A stretch of 11,990 nt of DNA from Bacteroidaceae bacterium (GCA_028709135.1 JAQVXN010000031.1:1-11990), one strand, 5' to 3'. Positions 1 to 7,067 are shown, counted from the first letter of the stretch. Numbers and translations are program-made. The notes: generated from the letters alone by a model not told the origin.

Positions 1-112
1 TCGGTATCGTCCCCAATTCACTTTCAACAAACTCTCCATCCTTAAAAGATTCAAAATCAACGAACCACGATTTGAAAATTGCCTGTGCCTGTGCTTCTAA
101 ATTATCATTTAT
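1..112 (+). repeat. Inverted repeat copy A (left arm of invertible hsdS segment)
   Basis: These bases are the exact reverse complement of 1714-1825: position n pairs with position 1826-n from 1 to 112, and pairing stops at 113. The copy touches the window edge, so the true repeat may be longer. It encodes the conserved HsdS centre (INDNLEAQ through ESELGTIP) on the minus strand. A repeat of this length, perfect and inside coding sequence, flanking a tyrosine recombinase gene, is the classic arrangement of an hsdS inversion system. Confidence 0.97.
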
Positions 113-643
113 AGCTTTGTTTAATTTAATTTTTTCATCAATACTTGATAAAATATTAACTAATAAGTCTTGTTGTTCTCTTGGAGGAATTTCTATTTTA
201 AGTTGAGAGAATGTTTGTGCGTTAATATTTCCACGAGTTCCACCTGTATCGAATGACTTAACCCAATTTTTATAAATTGTAGATTGAACATAGTATTTGA
301 TATATTTAGGATTGACTTTAGAATTATCCAAACTGAATTTTATTAAAAATCCGGCATAAACAAGCTCCCCATCAGCTTTGTCATAGAAGTAGTTTCGACC
401 GGTACTGTTTCCTGTCCGAGCAAATACAATATCGTTAGGTTGCAATATGTATTTATTCGCTTCAGGATCATCTACAGATTTCAAGTCGGATTTATTTAAT
501 GTTCCATCATCATTGATATCTGAAATTCTCAAATAGGTGTGTTTGTCTGCAGAATAATCAACAGCAGAAGCACCTATTCCATAAAAACCTTTATTGCCTT
601 TGGATAGTTCGCCCAATGTCTTAGTAGTCCAACCTTCTTTCAT
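1..643 (-). CDS. hsdS: Type I restriction specificity subunit HsdS, N-terminal part (cut by window edge)
   Basis: This gene encodes the DNA-recognition subunit of a type I restriction-modification enzyme. It reads leftwards, and 214 codons are visible before the window ends. Residues 1-155 form the first target-recognition domain. Residues 156-200 are the conserved central region: REQQ near 155-158, a helix ending INDNLEAQ, then the hallmark IFKSWFVDF at 189-197. The second recognition domain lies outside the window. ATG at 643 is chosen because it follows the recombinase stop codon by 3 nt and opens directly into a typical HsdS start (MKEGWTTKTLGEL). That spacing suggests translation coupled to the recombinase. 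Codons from 112 leftwards lie in the long inverted repeat, so the second half of this protein is exchangeable. Whether the outside half is intact cannot be seen. Confidence 0.93.
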   Translation of the reverse strand, partial: MKEGWTTKTLGELSKGNKGFYGIGASAVDYSADKHTYLRISDINDDGTLNKSDLKSVDDPEANKYILQPNDIVFARTGNSTGRNYFYDKADGELVYAGFLIKFSLDNSKVNPKYIKYYVQSTIYKNWVKSFDTGGTRGNINAQTFSQLKIEIPPREQQDLLVNILSSIDEKIKLNKAINDNLEAQAQAIFKSWFVDFESFKDGEFVESELGTIP

Positions 644-646
644 CTT

Positions 647-1636
647 TCAATTAATATATTTTCTATGTGCTATTTTTACATTATTTTGATTTACCATTGC
701 ATAATGTAGCGTAGTGTCTATTTTTACGTGTCCCAAAAGTTTTTGTACTTGTTCAATGGGCATCCCTTTGTCTATTGCCATTGTAGCCAGTGTTCGCCGG
801 AACTTATGCGGATGAACCTTGGCAATATTCACTTTTTTTCCTAATTTTCTTAATCGTACTTCCACGCCAGCAATGTTTAACCGATTGTGTGGTTTTGCCA
901 ACGACACAAAAAGGGCAGGATTGTTATCCGTTCTGCTTTCTAAATATTTTTTCAAGTGTATTTTTGTTCGTGCGTTGAAATACACTTCTCGTTCTTTATT
1001 CCCTTTGCCAAAAACCACACATTCCCGTTCGTGGAAATCAACATCTGCTATATTAATTTTTACGAGTTCTCCAACACGTATTCCCGTGGATGCCAGCAAG
1101 TCAATCAGTGCTAAATCCCGAATTTCATCACAATTATCCCGAAGTATTTCCAAGTTTTCATCGCTTAAAACTTCTTTTACCAATTTACTTGTTTTTACCT
1201 TGTGAATGCGTCTGACAGGACTTTTTACGATATAATCCTCATCTTCAAGCCAAGAGAAGAAGCTCGAAAAAATTCTTCGGATATTATCAATAGTAACTTT
1301 GCTCGAATTTTTCTTTGCCTGATGATTTGCCAAATAAAACCGCAAGTCATTGGTCGTTATTTCTTTGATATCTTTGGGTAATTCCTTAAATAACAATTCA
1401 ATAGTAGCTTGATAATATTTCAATGTTTTCTCAGAACAGCCTTCCACTTGTTTCGATGATAGAAAGAGCTGTAAGAGTTTTGTGTTTGTAATCAGGTGCT
1501 TATCTGCATTTTCAGCAAAACTGCAATTAATGTTGATAAAACTTTTCTTTAAAACAGTTTCAAGTTTCTCTAATTGTTCTGTATTCAGAACAGATGCCAT
1601 TTCTTTTTGGATTTTATCCATTATTTGTTCTTTCAT
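647..1636 (-). CDS. Tyrosine recombinase, probable hsdS shufflon invertase
   Basis: This 329-residue tyrosine site-specific recombinase of the XerC/XerD/phage integrase family probably inverts the hsdS segments around it. The N-terminal SAM-like DNA-binding domain spans about residues 45-135. The catalytic domain carries the full set: R187 (STGIRVGEL), K211 (FGKGNKER), H277 and R280 (HPHKFRRTLA), H303 (LLGHVKIDTT) and the nucleophile Y312 (LHYAMV). The frame stays open 37 codons further up to 1747, but that stretch reads through the inverted repeat and looks unlike protein. ATG at 1636 (MKEQIMDKIQ) sits in front of plausible helix, so I prefer it. The stop codon is 3 nt from the ATG of the left hsdS. 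The gene lies inside the segment it would invert. Its position argues for a local invertase rather than the integrase of the mobile element, but that is inference. Confidence 0.93.
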   Translation of the reverse strand: MKEQIMDKIQKEMASVLNTEQLEKLETVLKKSFININCSFAENADKHLITNTKLLQLFLSSKQVEGCSEKTLKYYQATIELLFKELPKDIKEITTNDLRFYLANHQAKKNSSKVTIDNIRRIFSSFFSWLEDEDYIVKSPVRRIHKVKTSKLVKEVLSDENLEILRDNCDEIRDLALIDLLASTGIRVGELVKINIADVDFHERECVVFGKGNKEREVYFNARTKIHLKKYLESRTDNNPALFVSLAKPHNRLNIAGVEVRLRKLGKKVNIAKVHPHKFRRTLATMAIDKGMPIEQVQKLLGHVKIDTTLHYAMVNQNNVKIAHRKYIN

Positions 1637-1690
1637 TGTTGTACGTTTTTTAGTTATAAAAAGAAATACAACAATTTTAGGGCATTTCTG

Positions 1691-1698
1691 CAAAAGTA
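1691..1698 (-). promoter_or_regulatory. Putative Bacteroidota -7 promoter element for recombinase and hsdS
   Basis: On the minus strand this reads TACTTTTG, an exact match to the Bacteroidota -7 consensus TAnnTTTG, 54 nt before the recombinase ATG at 1636. No clear -33 TTTG box is present at the expected distance; that position falls at about 1717-1722, in the edge of the inverted repeat. If real, it would drive both the recombinase and the hsdS half that follows. Both would travel with it when the segment inverts. Confidence 0.35.
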
Positions 1699-1713
1699 AA
1701 AATTTTAAGACAG

Positions 1714-1825
1714 ATAAATGATAATTTAGAAGCACAGGCACAGGCAATTTTCAAATCGTGGTTCGTTGATTTTGAATCTTTTAAGGATGGAGAGTTTGTT
1801 GAAAGTGAATTGGGGACGATACCGA
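1714..1825 (+). repeat. Inverted repeat copy B (right arm of invertible hsdS segment)
   Basis: This is the perfect inverted partner of 1-112. Read on the plus strand it encodes INDNLEAQ, IFKSWFVDF and ESELGTIP, the conserved HsdS centre, in frame with the recognition domain that follows at 1826. Its first 16 bases, ATAAATGATAATTTAG (1714-1729), also occur at the third site at 2402-2417. With three more bases (CAG, 1711-1713) the match to that site is 19 bp. Confidence 0.97.
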
Positions 1826-2397
1826 AAGGATGGAAGGTTGGAGACCTAAAAAAAATAGCTGATATTACAATGGGGCAGTCTCCAAGTGGTGATAGTTATA
1901 ATGAATTAGGAGATGGTATGGTCTTTTATCAAGGACGTGCCGAGTTTGGAGACAGATTTCCTACAAGAAGATTGTTTACAACAAGTCCAAATAGAATTGC
2001 TGAGGAAAATTCTGTTTTATTTAGTGTAAGAGCACCAGTCGGTGATTTGAATATTGCTACCGAGAAATGTTGTATAGGTAGAGGATTGGCAAGCATCAAA
2101 GCAAAAGAAAATAATAATGCTTTTGTTTTTTACACAATGAAGTCATTATATAAAATTTTCGATATTTTTAATTCAGAAGGCACAGTATTTGGTTCTATTA
2201 ATAGAAATGACTTGTCTCAATTGCAAATTTTAATTCCACCTAATGAGCAAATTAGGTCATTTGAAAATATTGCAAGTCAATTTGACTATCAGATATTAAA
2301 TAACTTTAATCAAAATCAAAGTTTAATCCAACTTCGTGACACACTTCTCCCCAAATTAATGTCCGGAGAAATTTCGGTGGATGAAATTGAAATTTAG
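1714..2397 (+). CDS. hsdS: Silent HsdS C-terminal half (second target-recognition domain cassette)
   Basis: This plus-strand reading frame encodes the conserved HsdS centre followed by a complete second recognition domain. Landmarks are the TIPKGW entry, GDLKKIADITMGQSPSGDSY typical of HsdS recognition domains, a second conserved stretch (LRDTLLPKLMSGEI) and stop TAG at 2395-2397. The frame is open from 1681 but has no ATG or promoter. A TTG at 1810 could in principle start a 195-residue product, but that lies after the conserved centre, so I regard the gene as a silent 3' cassette. It becomes expressible by inversion: joining to the left hsdS through the 112-bp repeats gives about 404 residues, and joining to the hsdS at 2969 through the short third site gives 411. 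Its stop codon overlaps that of the convergent hsdS half by 4 bp. Confidence 0.85.
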   Translation: MNDNLEAQAQAIFKSWFVDFESFKDGEFVESELGTIPKGWKVGDLKKIADITMGQSPSGDSYNELGDGMVFYQGRAEFGDRFPTRRLFTTSPNRIAEENSVLFSVRAPVGDLNIATEKCCIGRGLASIKAKENNNAFVFYTMKSLYKIFDIFNSEGTVFGSINRNDLSQLQILIPPNEQIRSFENIASQFDYQILNNFNQNQSLIQLRDTLLPKLMSGEISVDEIEI

Positions 2398-2969
2398 TTC
2401 GCTAAATTATCATTTATCTGCTGGTTAAGTTCAATTTTATCATCAAGGGCGGAAAGAATAGATGCGATTTTGAGTTGGGTTTCAAGAGGAGGTAAAGATA
2501 TTTCAAGATTTTGTAAAACATCATTTTGAACCCTCTGCCTTCCGGTAGTTCCAATCATTGATTTTATCGCGACTTCTCTAAAAAATGGACTTATCGCAAG
2601 ATAATATATAAACATTTTATCAGAAAAACCTTTTTTTTCTCTTAATACAATAAATTCTGTAGAGCCAAAACCCACTTCTTCTTCATCAAGAATTGAAACA
2701 TACGCAGTTTTACCATTTTCAAGACAGGGGGTTATACGAGCTAAAAGTGTATCTCCGTTACGAAACTTAGTTCCCCCAGTAAAAAGAGCCAATTCGTATT
2801 CATTAATAGAGCGAGTGAATGGATTTAGCTTATCCATAGATACTTTTTTTGCATATAAACCTTGTTTTAGTTTCTCTGCTGGATTAAAGTTAATAACATC
2901 CCCCAATTTCACTTTCTTCCATCCGCTATTTTTCATTTTCATCGTATATTGGTGTTCCATATAATCCAT
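2394..2969 (-). CDS. hsdS: HsdS N-terminal half in the hsdM operon, truncated after the first recognition domain
   Basis: This 191-residue product contains one HsdS recognition domain (about residues 13-160, with GWKKVKLGDVINF at the start and VLQNLEISLPPLETQ at the end) and the central helix DDKIELNQQINDNL at 176-189. It then ends abruptly with two unrelated residues and a stop, where normal HsdS continues with EAQAQAIFKSWFVDF. The likely translation start is M10 (2942) or M12 (2936); the longer start at 2969 reads through a remnant of another hsdS. Known type I enzymes can work with half-size HsdS proteins that dimerise, so it may not be inert. The break coincides with a recombination-site copy (2402-2420), so the truncation looks like one state of an invertible locus rather than decay. 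Confidence 0.85.
   Translation of the reverse strand: MDYMEHQYTMKMKNSGWKKVKLGDVINFNPAEKLKQGLYAKKVSMDKLNPFTRSINEYELALFTGGTKFRNGDTLLARITPCLENGKTAYVSILDEEEVGFGSTEFIVLREKKGFSDKMFIYYLAISPFFREVAIKSMIGTTGRQRVQNDVLQNLEISLPPLETQLKIASILSALDDKIELNQQINDNLAN
2402..2420 (-). repeat. Third copy of the hsdS recombination core (site C)
   Basis: On the minus strand this reads CAGATAAATGATAATTTAG, identical to plus-strand 1711-1729 over 19 bp. The inner 16 bp (2402-2417) also equal 97-112 read on the minus strand, so all three sites share one 16-bp core. In each copy the core encodes INDNL in the same reading frame. It sits exactly where the hsdM-operon hsdS loses homology to a normal HsdS. It is opposite in orientation to copy B, so recombination between B and C would be an inversion. 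Confidence 0.8.
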
Positions 2970-3021
2970 CCCCTAAAATAGTACAGACATCTTTTAATTT
3001 ACATTCTTTCCACTCTTTCAT
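2926..3021 (-). pseudogene. hsdS: Remnant of a different hsdS 5' end
   Basis: ATG at 3021, 8 nt after the fic stop codon, opens a 31-codon frame whose product begins MKEWKECKLKDV and continues ILGDGLYGTPIYDEN, a recognisable HsdS start (KLKDV, GDGLxGTPxY). It hits TAG at 2928-2926 shortly after running into the start of the neighbouring hsdS half. Its spacing from fic suggests this was the original operon hsdS start, and the recognition domain was later replaced. The junction lies in an A-rich stretch around 2929-2945, where both reading frames contain ATGAAAATGAAAAATA. The two hsdS starts now overlap in different frames. Confidence 0.7.
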
Positions 3022-3029
3022 AGCACGCA

Positions 3030-3932
3030 TCAATCATTTTGTTCATAATAATACGAATAGTCAATACCTTTCATAAACATTTCCCGGTCGTTAATCTTAT
3101 CAGTTAATGCAGGTTTCACTAATACCTTGATATACTGGCTATCAGCGACACTCTCACGCATAGCGTTCAAATAATCGTTCTTATCAATCTGACTCCAATC
3201 AACACATCGTTTAAGCGAACGTTTCAGCATCAAGTCAAGCCAAATGCGGGTGCTTCGACCGTTACCCTCCATGAAAGGATGCGCCACATTCATTTCAATA
3301 TATTTATCCATAATCTCATCGAAAGTAGTCTCGGGCATTTGCTCGATGGTTTGCAATGTATCGGGAAAGTGCATACAGTTAGCAAAGGTAAAGCCACCCT
3401 TTGAAATGTTCTTCGTGCGAATCTGTCCTGCAAAGTCGTAAAGACCACCAAAGATATAGGCATGAATCTGCTGTAAACATTGTAGGCTGCCAGGTTCAAG
3501 ACTTTGCAGCAAACCACTTTCATATAGTTGGTATGCCTTTTTTCGGCTCTGCCCATCTAACGTATTATCGCTATATGTAAACCAGTCAAGAAATTCATTG
3601 GCTCGATTGTTGGGATAATGTTTTGCCAACAATGCCACGCCCTCACTATCAAGAACATCTGCAACACGCAACTTTCCATCAGGTGCCTTAAATTTGAAGC
3701 CGTGAGTGGCACTCACGGGTTCAATACCTTCCTGTTTCAACTTACGTTTTAGCCAACGCCAATAGTTACCTGCTTTTGTGTAGTCGGGCTCGTTGTTAAT
3801 GGCTCGTACAATATCTGTAGCAGAGAACCACCAACAGTTATTCTCTTCATCCCATACGGCACGTACTTCACGGTCGTTGAAGAAGCGGATGGATATTTTA
3901 TGTTGTTCGTCTTTCTCAAATTTCATATCCAA
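3030..3932 (-). CDS. Bro-N/Fic domain protein within the type I restriction operon
   Basis: This 300-residue protein has two parts. Residues about 10-118 resemble the Bro-N/phage antirepressor-like fold (VWDEENNCWWFSATDIVRAI, later LRVADVLDSEGVALLAKHYP). Residues about 150-275 are a Fic domain with the complete catalytic loop HPFMEGNGRSTR at 218-229 (H218, F220, E222, N224, R226, R229). GGLYDFAGQIRTKNISKGGF at 162-181 fits the Fic flap region. Fic enzymes usually transfer AMP or another nucleotide moiety to protein side chains, and an intact HxFx(D/E)GNGR predicts activity. I could not pick out an inhibitory (S/T)xxxE(G/N) helix with certainty. It overlaps hsdM by 17 bp and precedes hsdS, so it is part of the hsd operon. 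Whether it modifies a restriction subunit, a host target or a phage target is unknown. Confidence 0.9.
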   Translation of the reverse strand: MDMKFEKDEQHKISIRFFNDREVRAVWDEENNCWWFSATDIVRAINNEPDYTKAGNYWRWLKRKLKQEGIEPVSATHGFKFKAPDGKLRVADVLDSEGVALLAKHYPNNRANEFLDWFTYSDNTLDGQSRKKAYQLYESGLLQSLEPGSLQCLQQIHAYIFGGLYDFAGQIRTKNISKGGFTFANCMHFPDTLQTIEQMPETTFDEIMDKYIEMNVAHPFMEGNGRSTRIWLDLMLKRSLKRCVDWSQIDKNDYLNAMRESVADSQYIKVLVKPALTDKINDREMFMKGIDYSYYYEQND

Positions 3933-5418
3933 TCCCTTTCAATTGTTTTTTTATCTCGTTTTCCAATTCGTGTGATTTGGCAAAAAGTTCAGAAAGTTCA
4001 GATGTAAGACGTTGCATTTTCTCATCGAAAGGCTCGCCATCATCTTCCTGTTCCGCAATTCCCACGTAACGTCCCGGCGTAAGGATAAAGTCTTGTTTTT
4101 CGATTTCGGCAGTCGCCACCGTTGCACAAAATCCTTTTTCGTCTTCCAAAGTGCCGTTTTCAAAGGCGGTAAACGTATCAGCTATGCGGCCAATATCATC
4201 ATCTGTCAACTCGCGCAATTTACGGGTAACCATCGTACCCATATTGCGGGCATCGATAAACAGCGTTTTTCCTTTCTGCTTTTTATCTCTGGTCAGGAAC
4301 CACAATGAAACGGGAATTTGTGTGGTATAAAACAGTTGAGACGGCATAGCAACAATACCTTCTACTAAATCGGCTTCCACAATTGCACGGCGGATATTCC
4401 CTTCGCCACCGGTTTGCGATGAAAGCGAACCGTTTGCCAGTACCAAACCGATTTTTCCTTGCGGAGCCAAGTGGTGTATCATATGTTGCATCCAGGCGAA
4501 GTTGGCATTGCCTGCAGGCGGAGTGCCATATTTCCACCGAACATCTTCTGCAAGTCTGTCGGCACCCCAGTCAGAAAGATTGAAAGGTGGATTTGCTAAG
4601 ATAAAATCTGCTTTCAACGTTGGGTGGCAATCATTGAAAAACGTGTCGGCATTATAGCTCCCCAAATTGGCTTCAATACCGTGGATTGCCAAATTCATTT
4701 GTGCCATTTTCCACGTAGTAGGATTGCTGTCTTGCCCATAAACAGAAATATCGTCAATTCTTCCCTGATGATTTTCGATAAATTTGGCAGACTGTACAAA
4801 CATACCACCGCTTCCACAAGCAGGGTCATATACACGACCAGAGTATGGCTTCAGCACTTTCACCAGTGTTTTAACGACACAGGCTGGTGTGTAAAATTCA
4901 CCGGCCAATTTTCCCTCGGCTTCGGCAAATTTCGACAAACAATATTCATACGTTCTGCCCAAAATATCCTTGCTTTCACCGTGTTCTTTCATCTGAATGT
5001 TGGTGAATAAGTCCACCACATCACCCAAACGCCTTTTGTCCAATTCCGGACGAGCAAAGTTTTTAGGCAATATGTTTTTCAGACGTGTATTCTCTTTTTC
5101 AATCAGACGCATCGCATCATCAATCGCCGTACCAATTTCCGGCGAGTGCGCCTTCTCTGCAATGACACTCCAGCGGGCTTGCAAGGGTACAAAAAAGATG
5201 TTTTCGTGACGATATTCATCTATATCTTCTTCAAAACCTTCGCCTTCATCTACAAGTTGTTGGTATTTTTCTTCAAACTTATCGGAAATAAATTTCAAGA
5301 AAATCAATCCTAAAACTACAGATTTATATTCGGACGCATCCAAATTACCACGAAGCAGGTCTGCTGCTTTCCATATTTCTTTCTCAAAACCGATGTCGGC
5401 TGTATGTTTTTTTGCCAT
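3916..5418 (-). CDS. hsdM: Type I restriction-modification DNA methyltransferase subunit HsdM
   Basis: This 500-residue N6-adenine methyltransferase uses S-adenosylmethionine and, with HsdS, protects the host sites and forms the core of the restriction complex. The N-terminal helical HsdM domain covers about residues 10-145. The catalytic domain has GEFYTP (173-178), the SAM-binding motif I DPACGSGGM (198-206), and the catalytic NPPF (276-279). A C-terminal extension (about 455-500) is rich in charged helix. Length is normal for the family, and nothing suggests damage. ATG at 5418 gives MAKKHTADIGFEKEIWKAAD, the usual beginning. By eye its base composition is less AT-rich than that of the hsdS pieces. 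It is the first gene of the hsdM-fic-hsdS operon, with a promoter-like motif just upstream. No hsdR is in the window. Confidence 0.97.
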   Translation of the reverse strand: MAKKHTADIGFEKEIWKAADLLRGNLDASEYKSVVLGLIFLKFISDKFEEKYQQLVDEGEGFEEDIDEYRHENIFFVPLQARWSVIAEKAHSPEIGTAIDDAMRLIEKENTRLKNILPKNFARPELDKRRLGDVVDLFTNIQMKEHGESKDILGRTYEYCLSKFAEAEGKLAGEFYTPACVVKTLVKVLKPYSGRVYDPACGSGGMFVQSAKFIENHQGRIDDISVYGQDSNPTTWKMAQMNLAIHGIEANLGSYNADTFFNDCHPTLKADFILANPPFNLSDWGADRLAEDVRWKYGTPPAGNANFAWMQHMIHHLAPQGKIGLVLANGSLSSQTGGEGNIRRAIVEADLVEGIVAMPSQLFYTTQIPVSLWFLTRDKKQKGKTLFIDARNMGTMVTRKLRELTDDDIGRIADTFTAFENGTLEDEKGFCATVATAEIEKQDFILTPGRYVGIAEQEDDGEPFDEKMQRLTSELSELFAKSHELENEIKKQLKGIGYEI

Positions 5419-5433
5419 AAATTATTTTTTTTA

Positions 5434-5441
5434 CAAATCTA
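5434..5441 (-). promoter_or_regulatory. Putative -7 promoter element for the hsdM-fic-hsdS operon
   Basis: The minus strand reads TAGATTTG, matching the Bacteroidota -7 consensus TAnnTTTG exactly, 15 nt before the hsdM ATG. The region about 20 bp upstream is T-rich (GTTTTTTTATC) and could serve as a poor -33 box. The leader would be very short. It suggests the restriction operon has its own promoter rather than depending on the mobilisation genes upstream. Confidence 0.45.
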
Positions 5442-5496
5442 CGAATTTTAACTGATAAAAAAACTTTGTAAAAAATTGATATTAAAATTTCGACCT

Positions 5497-6093
5497 TCAT
5501 TTATTGGAGTGAAATTTTTCATCCAGTGCATCTTTCTCCCTTTTCAGCCTCTCCTCCTGCTCAATAATCATAGCCCTTTGCTTTATATTATATTCAAAAG
5601 TTTCCACTTGCTTGCGAAGTTCTTTGATTTTTCTGCTGTTTCGATGAAAATAGAAAACCGTATCCAGTGTAGCCATTTCTTCCTGGGTGGCGTGTCCGAT
5701 CATTTGGATGTAGCGATATTTCAAATCGTTATCGGAGTACATTTCGTTCTCGGCTTTTAACGACGAAACCCACAATGTTAATGCGAGGATAATTGCCATA
5801 AATCCCAACACAATAAGCATCGTATTGATGGATGTAGGCGAAAAGTCGAATCGCCTTTTCTCTTTTCGGACAACCGCCTCTAACTCGCTCAATCTTTCGG
5901 ATTGCTCGTTATTTAAAACTTCGATAAAGGTTTTCACTTGCCTGATTTCGTCAATTAGTTCATCGTTGTCAAGTTCAATAGTTTCATTTGATGGTTCTTT
6001 CCCTATTTTCTCAATCTGCATATTGGTCTTGTCCAACTTCTGGTTGATTTCTTCAAACATCATCAGGATGTTTTCGTTGTCTGTTGTAGCCAT
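5497..6093 (-). CDS. Membrane-anchored coiled-coil protein downstream of the relaxase
   Basis: I do not recognise this 198-residue protein as a named family. It has a charged N-terminal helical region (about 10-80, heptad-like, with many E, K and L), one clear transmembrane segment (about 89-111, INTMLIVLGFMAIILALTLW), and a second long charged helix (about 150-198, rich in K, E and R, ending near DALDEKFHSNK) that probably forms a coiled coil. There is no signal peptide. It follows the relaxase by 32 nt on the same strand, a position often occupied by accessory mobilisation proteins. A role in tethering the relaxosome to the membrane or to a coupling protein is conceivable but is inference from position only. 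It is the last gene before the hsd operon promoter. Confidence 0.8.
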   Translation of the reverse strand: MATTDNENILMMFEEINQKLDKTNMQIEKIGKEPSNETIELDNDELIDEIRQVKTFIEVLNNEQSERLSELEAVVRKEKRRFDFSPTSINTMLIVLGFMAIILALTLWVSSLKAENEMYSDNDLKYRYIQMIGHATQEEMATLDTVFYFHRNSRKIKELRKQVETFEYNIKQRAMIIEQEERLKREKDALDEKFHSNK

Positions 6094-6125
6094 GATAGTT
6101 TATTTTTAAAGTTTGTCTGTTGGTT

Positions 6126-7067
6126 TTATCGTATTCTGTGGATTCTGATTTTATTTTTGGCCGCCCATTTTCTTGCCTTTAACGCTTGGATGTATTCGGC
6201 AAGTGTAGCGTCGTAATGCGAACTGCTGGGCGTTGTAAATATGCTGAGTTGGGCAATGAGTGATGTGAGTGTTTGCACTGCATTCTCTGCTAAGCCGGCT
6301 TGCTGTGTTTGCTGTTCTGCTTCGCGAAGGGTTTTTAGAGCATTGTCTTTTATTTCCCGATCGATTTTCGAGTAACTACACTCTCTGTCCACTTTGGAGC
6401 CGTTGATTTTAATACCGTTTTTCTCGAAGAAGATCCCTTGAATTTTATCGGTTTTACTCGCTGTTTTGAACTGAAAGGTAATCCCATCTTTCCTTAACTG
6501 CTTTTCCAAATCACTCCACGTTTTACTTTTGGGGATTGCTCCCTTTAAAGCATCATAAATCTCGTATTTGGTTTTGTCGTATCCGATAAGTCGTTCCCTG
6601 TTCACGTTCTCTTTTCCCTGTGCGATATATAAACCGTGCTTTTCGGTCAGTTCTCTGCATATCTTGGCACTCCTGTATTTCTCGTTTTTATCCGAAATCA
6701 GTTTCCCGTCATTATCAATACGATTAATGCAAAGATGAATATGCGGATGTTCTCTGTCGTGATGCCGTACAATTAGGTATTGGGTGTTTTTTATATTCAT
6801 CTTTTGCAGATATGCCTCAGCTATCTTTACCATCTTTTCGTTGGAGAGTTTGTCTTTATCTTTTTCCGAAAAATTAAGCGAAATATGCCAAACGGGTCTC
6901 TTTATGTTTGGATTCATAGATGCCTGCATCTCGAAGCTTTTTGCCGTGAGTTCTTTCGGTTCTATGCGCACACCTTCTGCTTTTAGAATTTCAGCTTTCT
7001 CTTCTTTACTCAACATATAACCAACAGCGCCTGAGAAACTGCTTCCTTTTACAATTTTTGCCGTCAT
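6126..7067 (-). CDS. mobA: MobP-family relaxase (mobilisation nuclease)
   Basis: This DNA-strand transferase nicks the transfer origin and stays covalently bound to the 5' end during conjugal mobilisation. The 313 residues show the relaxase/mobilisation nuclease domain (Pfam MobA/MobL-like Relaxase, MobP class) at about 1-170. The probable catalytic tyrosine is Y17 in GAVGYMLSKEEKAE. The metal-binding histidine motif is RHHDREHPHIHLCINR (101-116, with H107, H109 and H111). The C-terminal third is helical and short, with no helicase or primase domain, as expected for small Bacteroides-type relaxases. Its ATG overlaps the mobC stop by 4 bp, indicating translational coupling. It needs a helper conjugation machinery supplied in trans, since no type IV secretion genes are visible. 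Confidence 0.95.
   Translation of the reverse strand: MTAKIVKGSSFSGAVGYMLSKEEKAEILKAEGVRIEPKELTAKSFEMQASMNPNIKRPVWHISLNFSEKDKDKLSNEKMVKIAEAYLQKMNIKNTQYLIVRHHDREHPHIHLCINRIDNDGKLISDKNEKYRSAKICRELTEKHGLYIAQGKENVNRERLIGYDKTKYEIYDALKGAIPKSKTWSDLEKQLRKDGITFQFKTASKTDKIQGIFFEKNGIKINGSKVDRECSYSKIDREIKDNALKTLREAEQQTQQAGLAENAVQTLTSLIAQLSIFTTPSSSHYDATLAEYIQALKARKWAAKNKIRIHRIR

Noticed and set aside
647..1636. Recombinase as the integrase of the mobilisable element
   Set aside because: It is enclosed by hsdS inverted repeats and lies far from the excisionase-like gene, so a local invertase role fits better.
1637..1747. 37-codon N-terminal extension of the recombinase frame
   Set aside because: It reads back through the promoter-like region and the inverted repeat, lacks similarity to recombinase N-termini, and ATG at 1636 gives a normal length.
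4624..5010. 128-codon plus-strand frame
   Set aside because: It lies antisense to intact hsdM with no recognisable domain or start signal.
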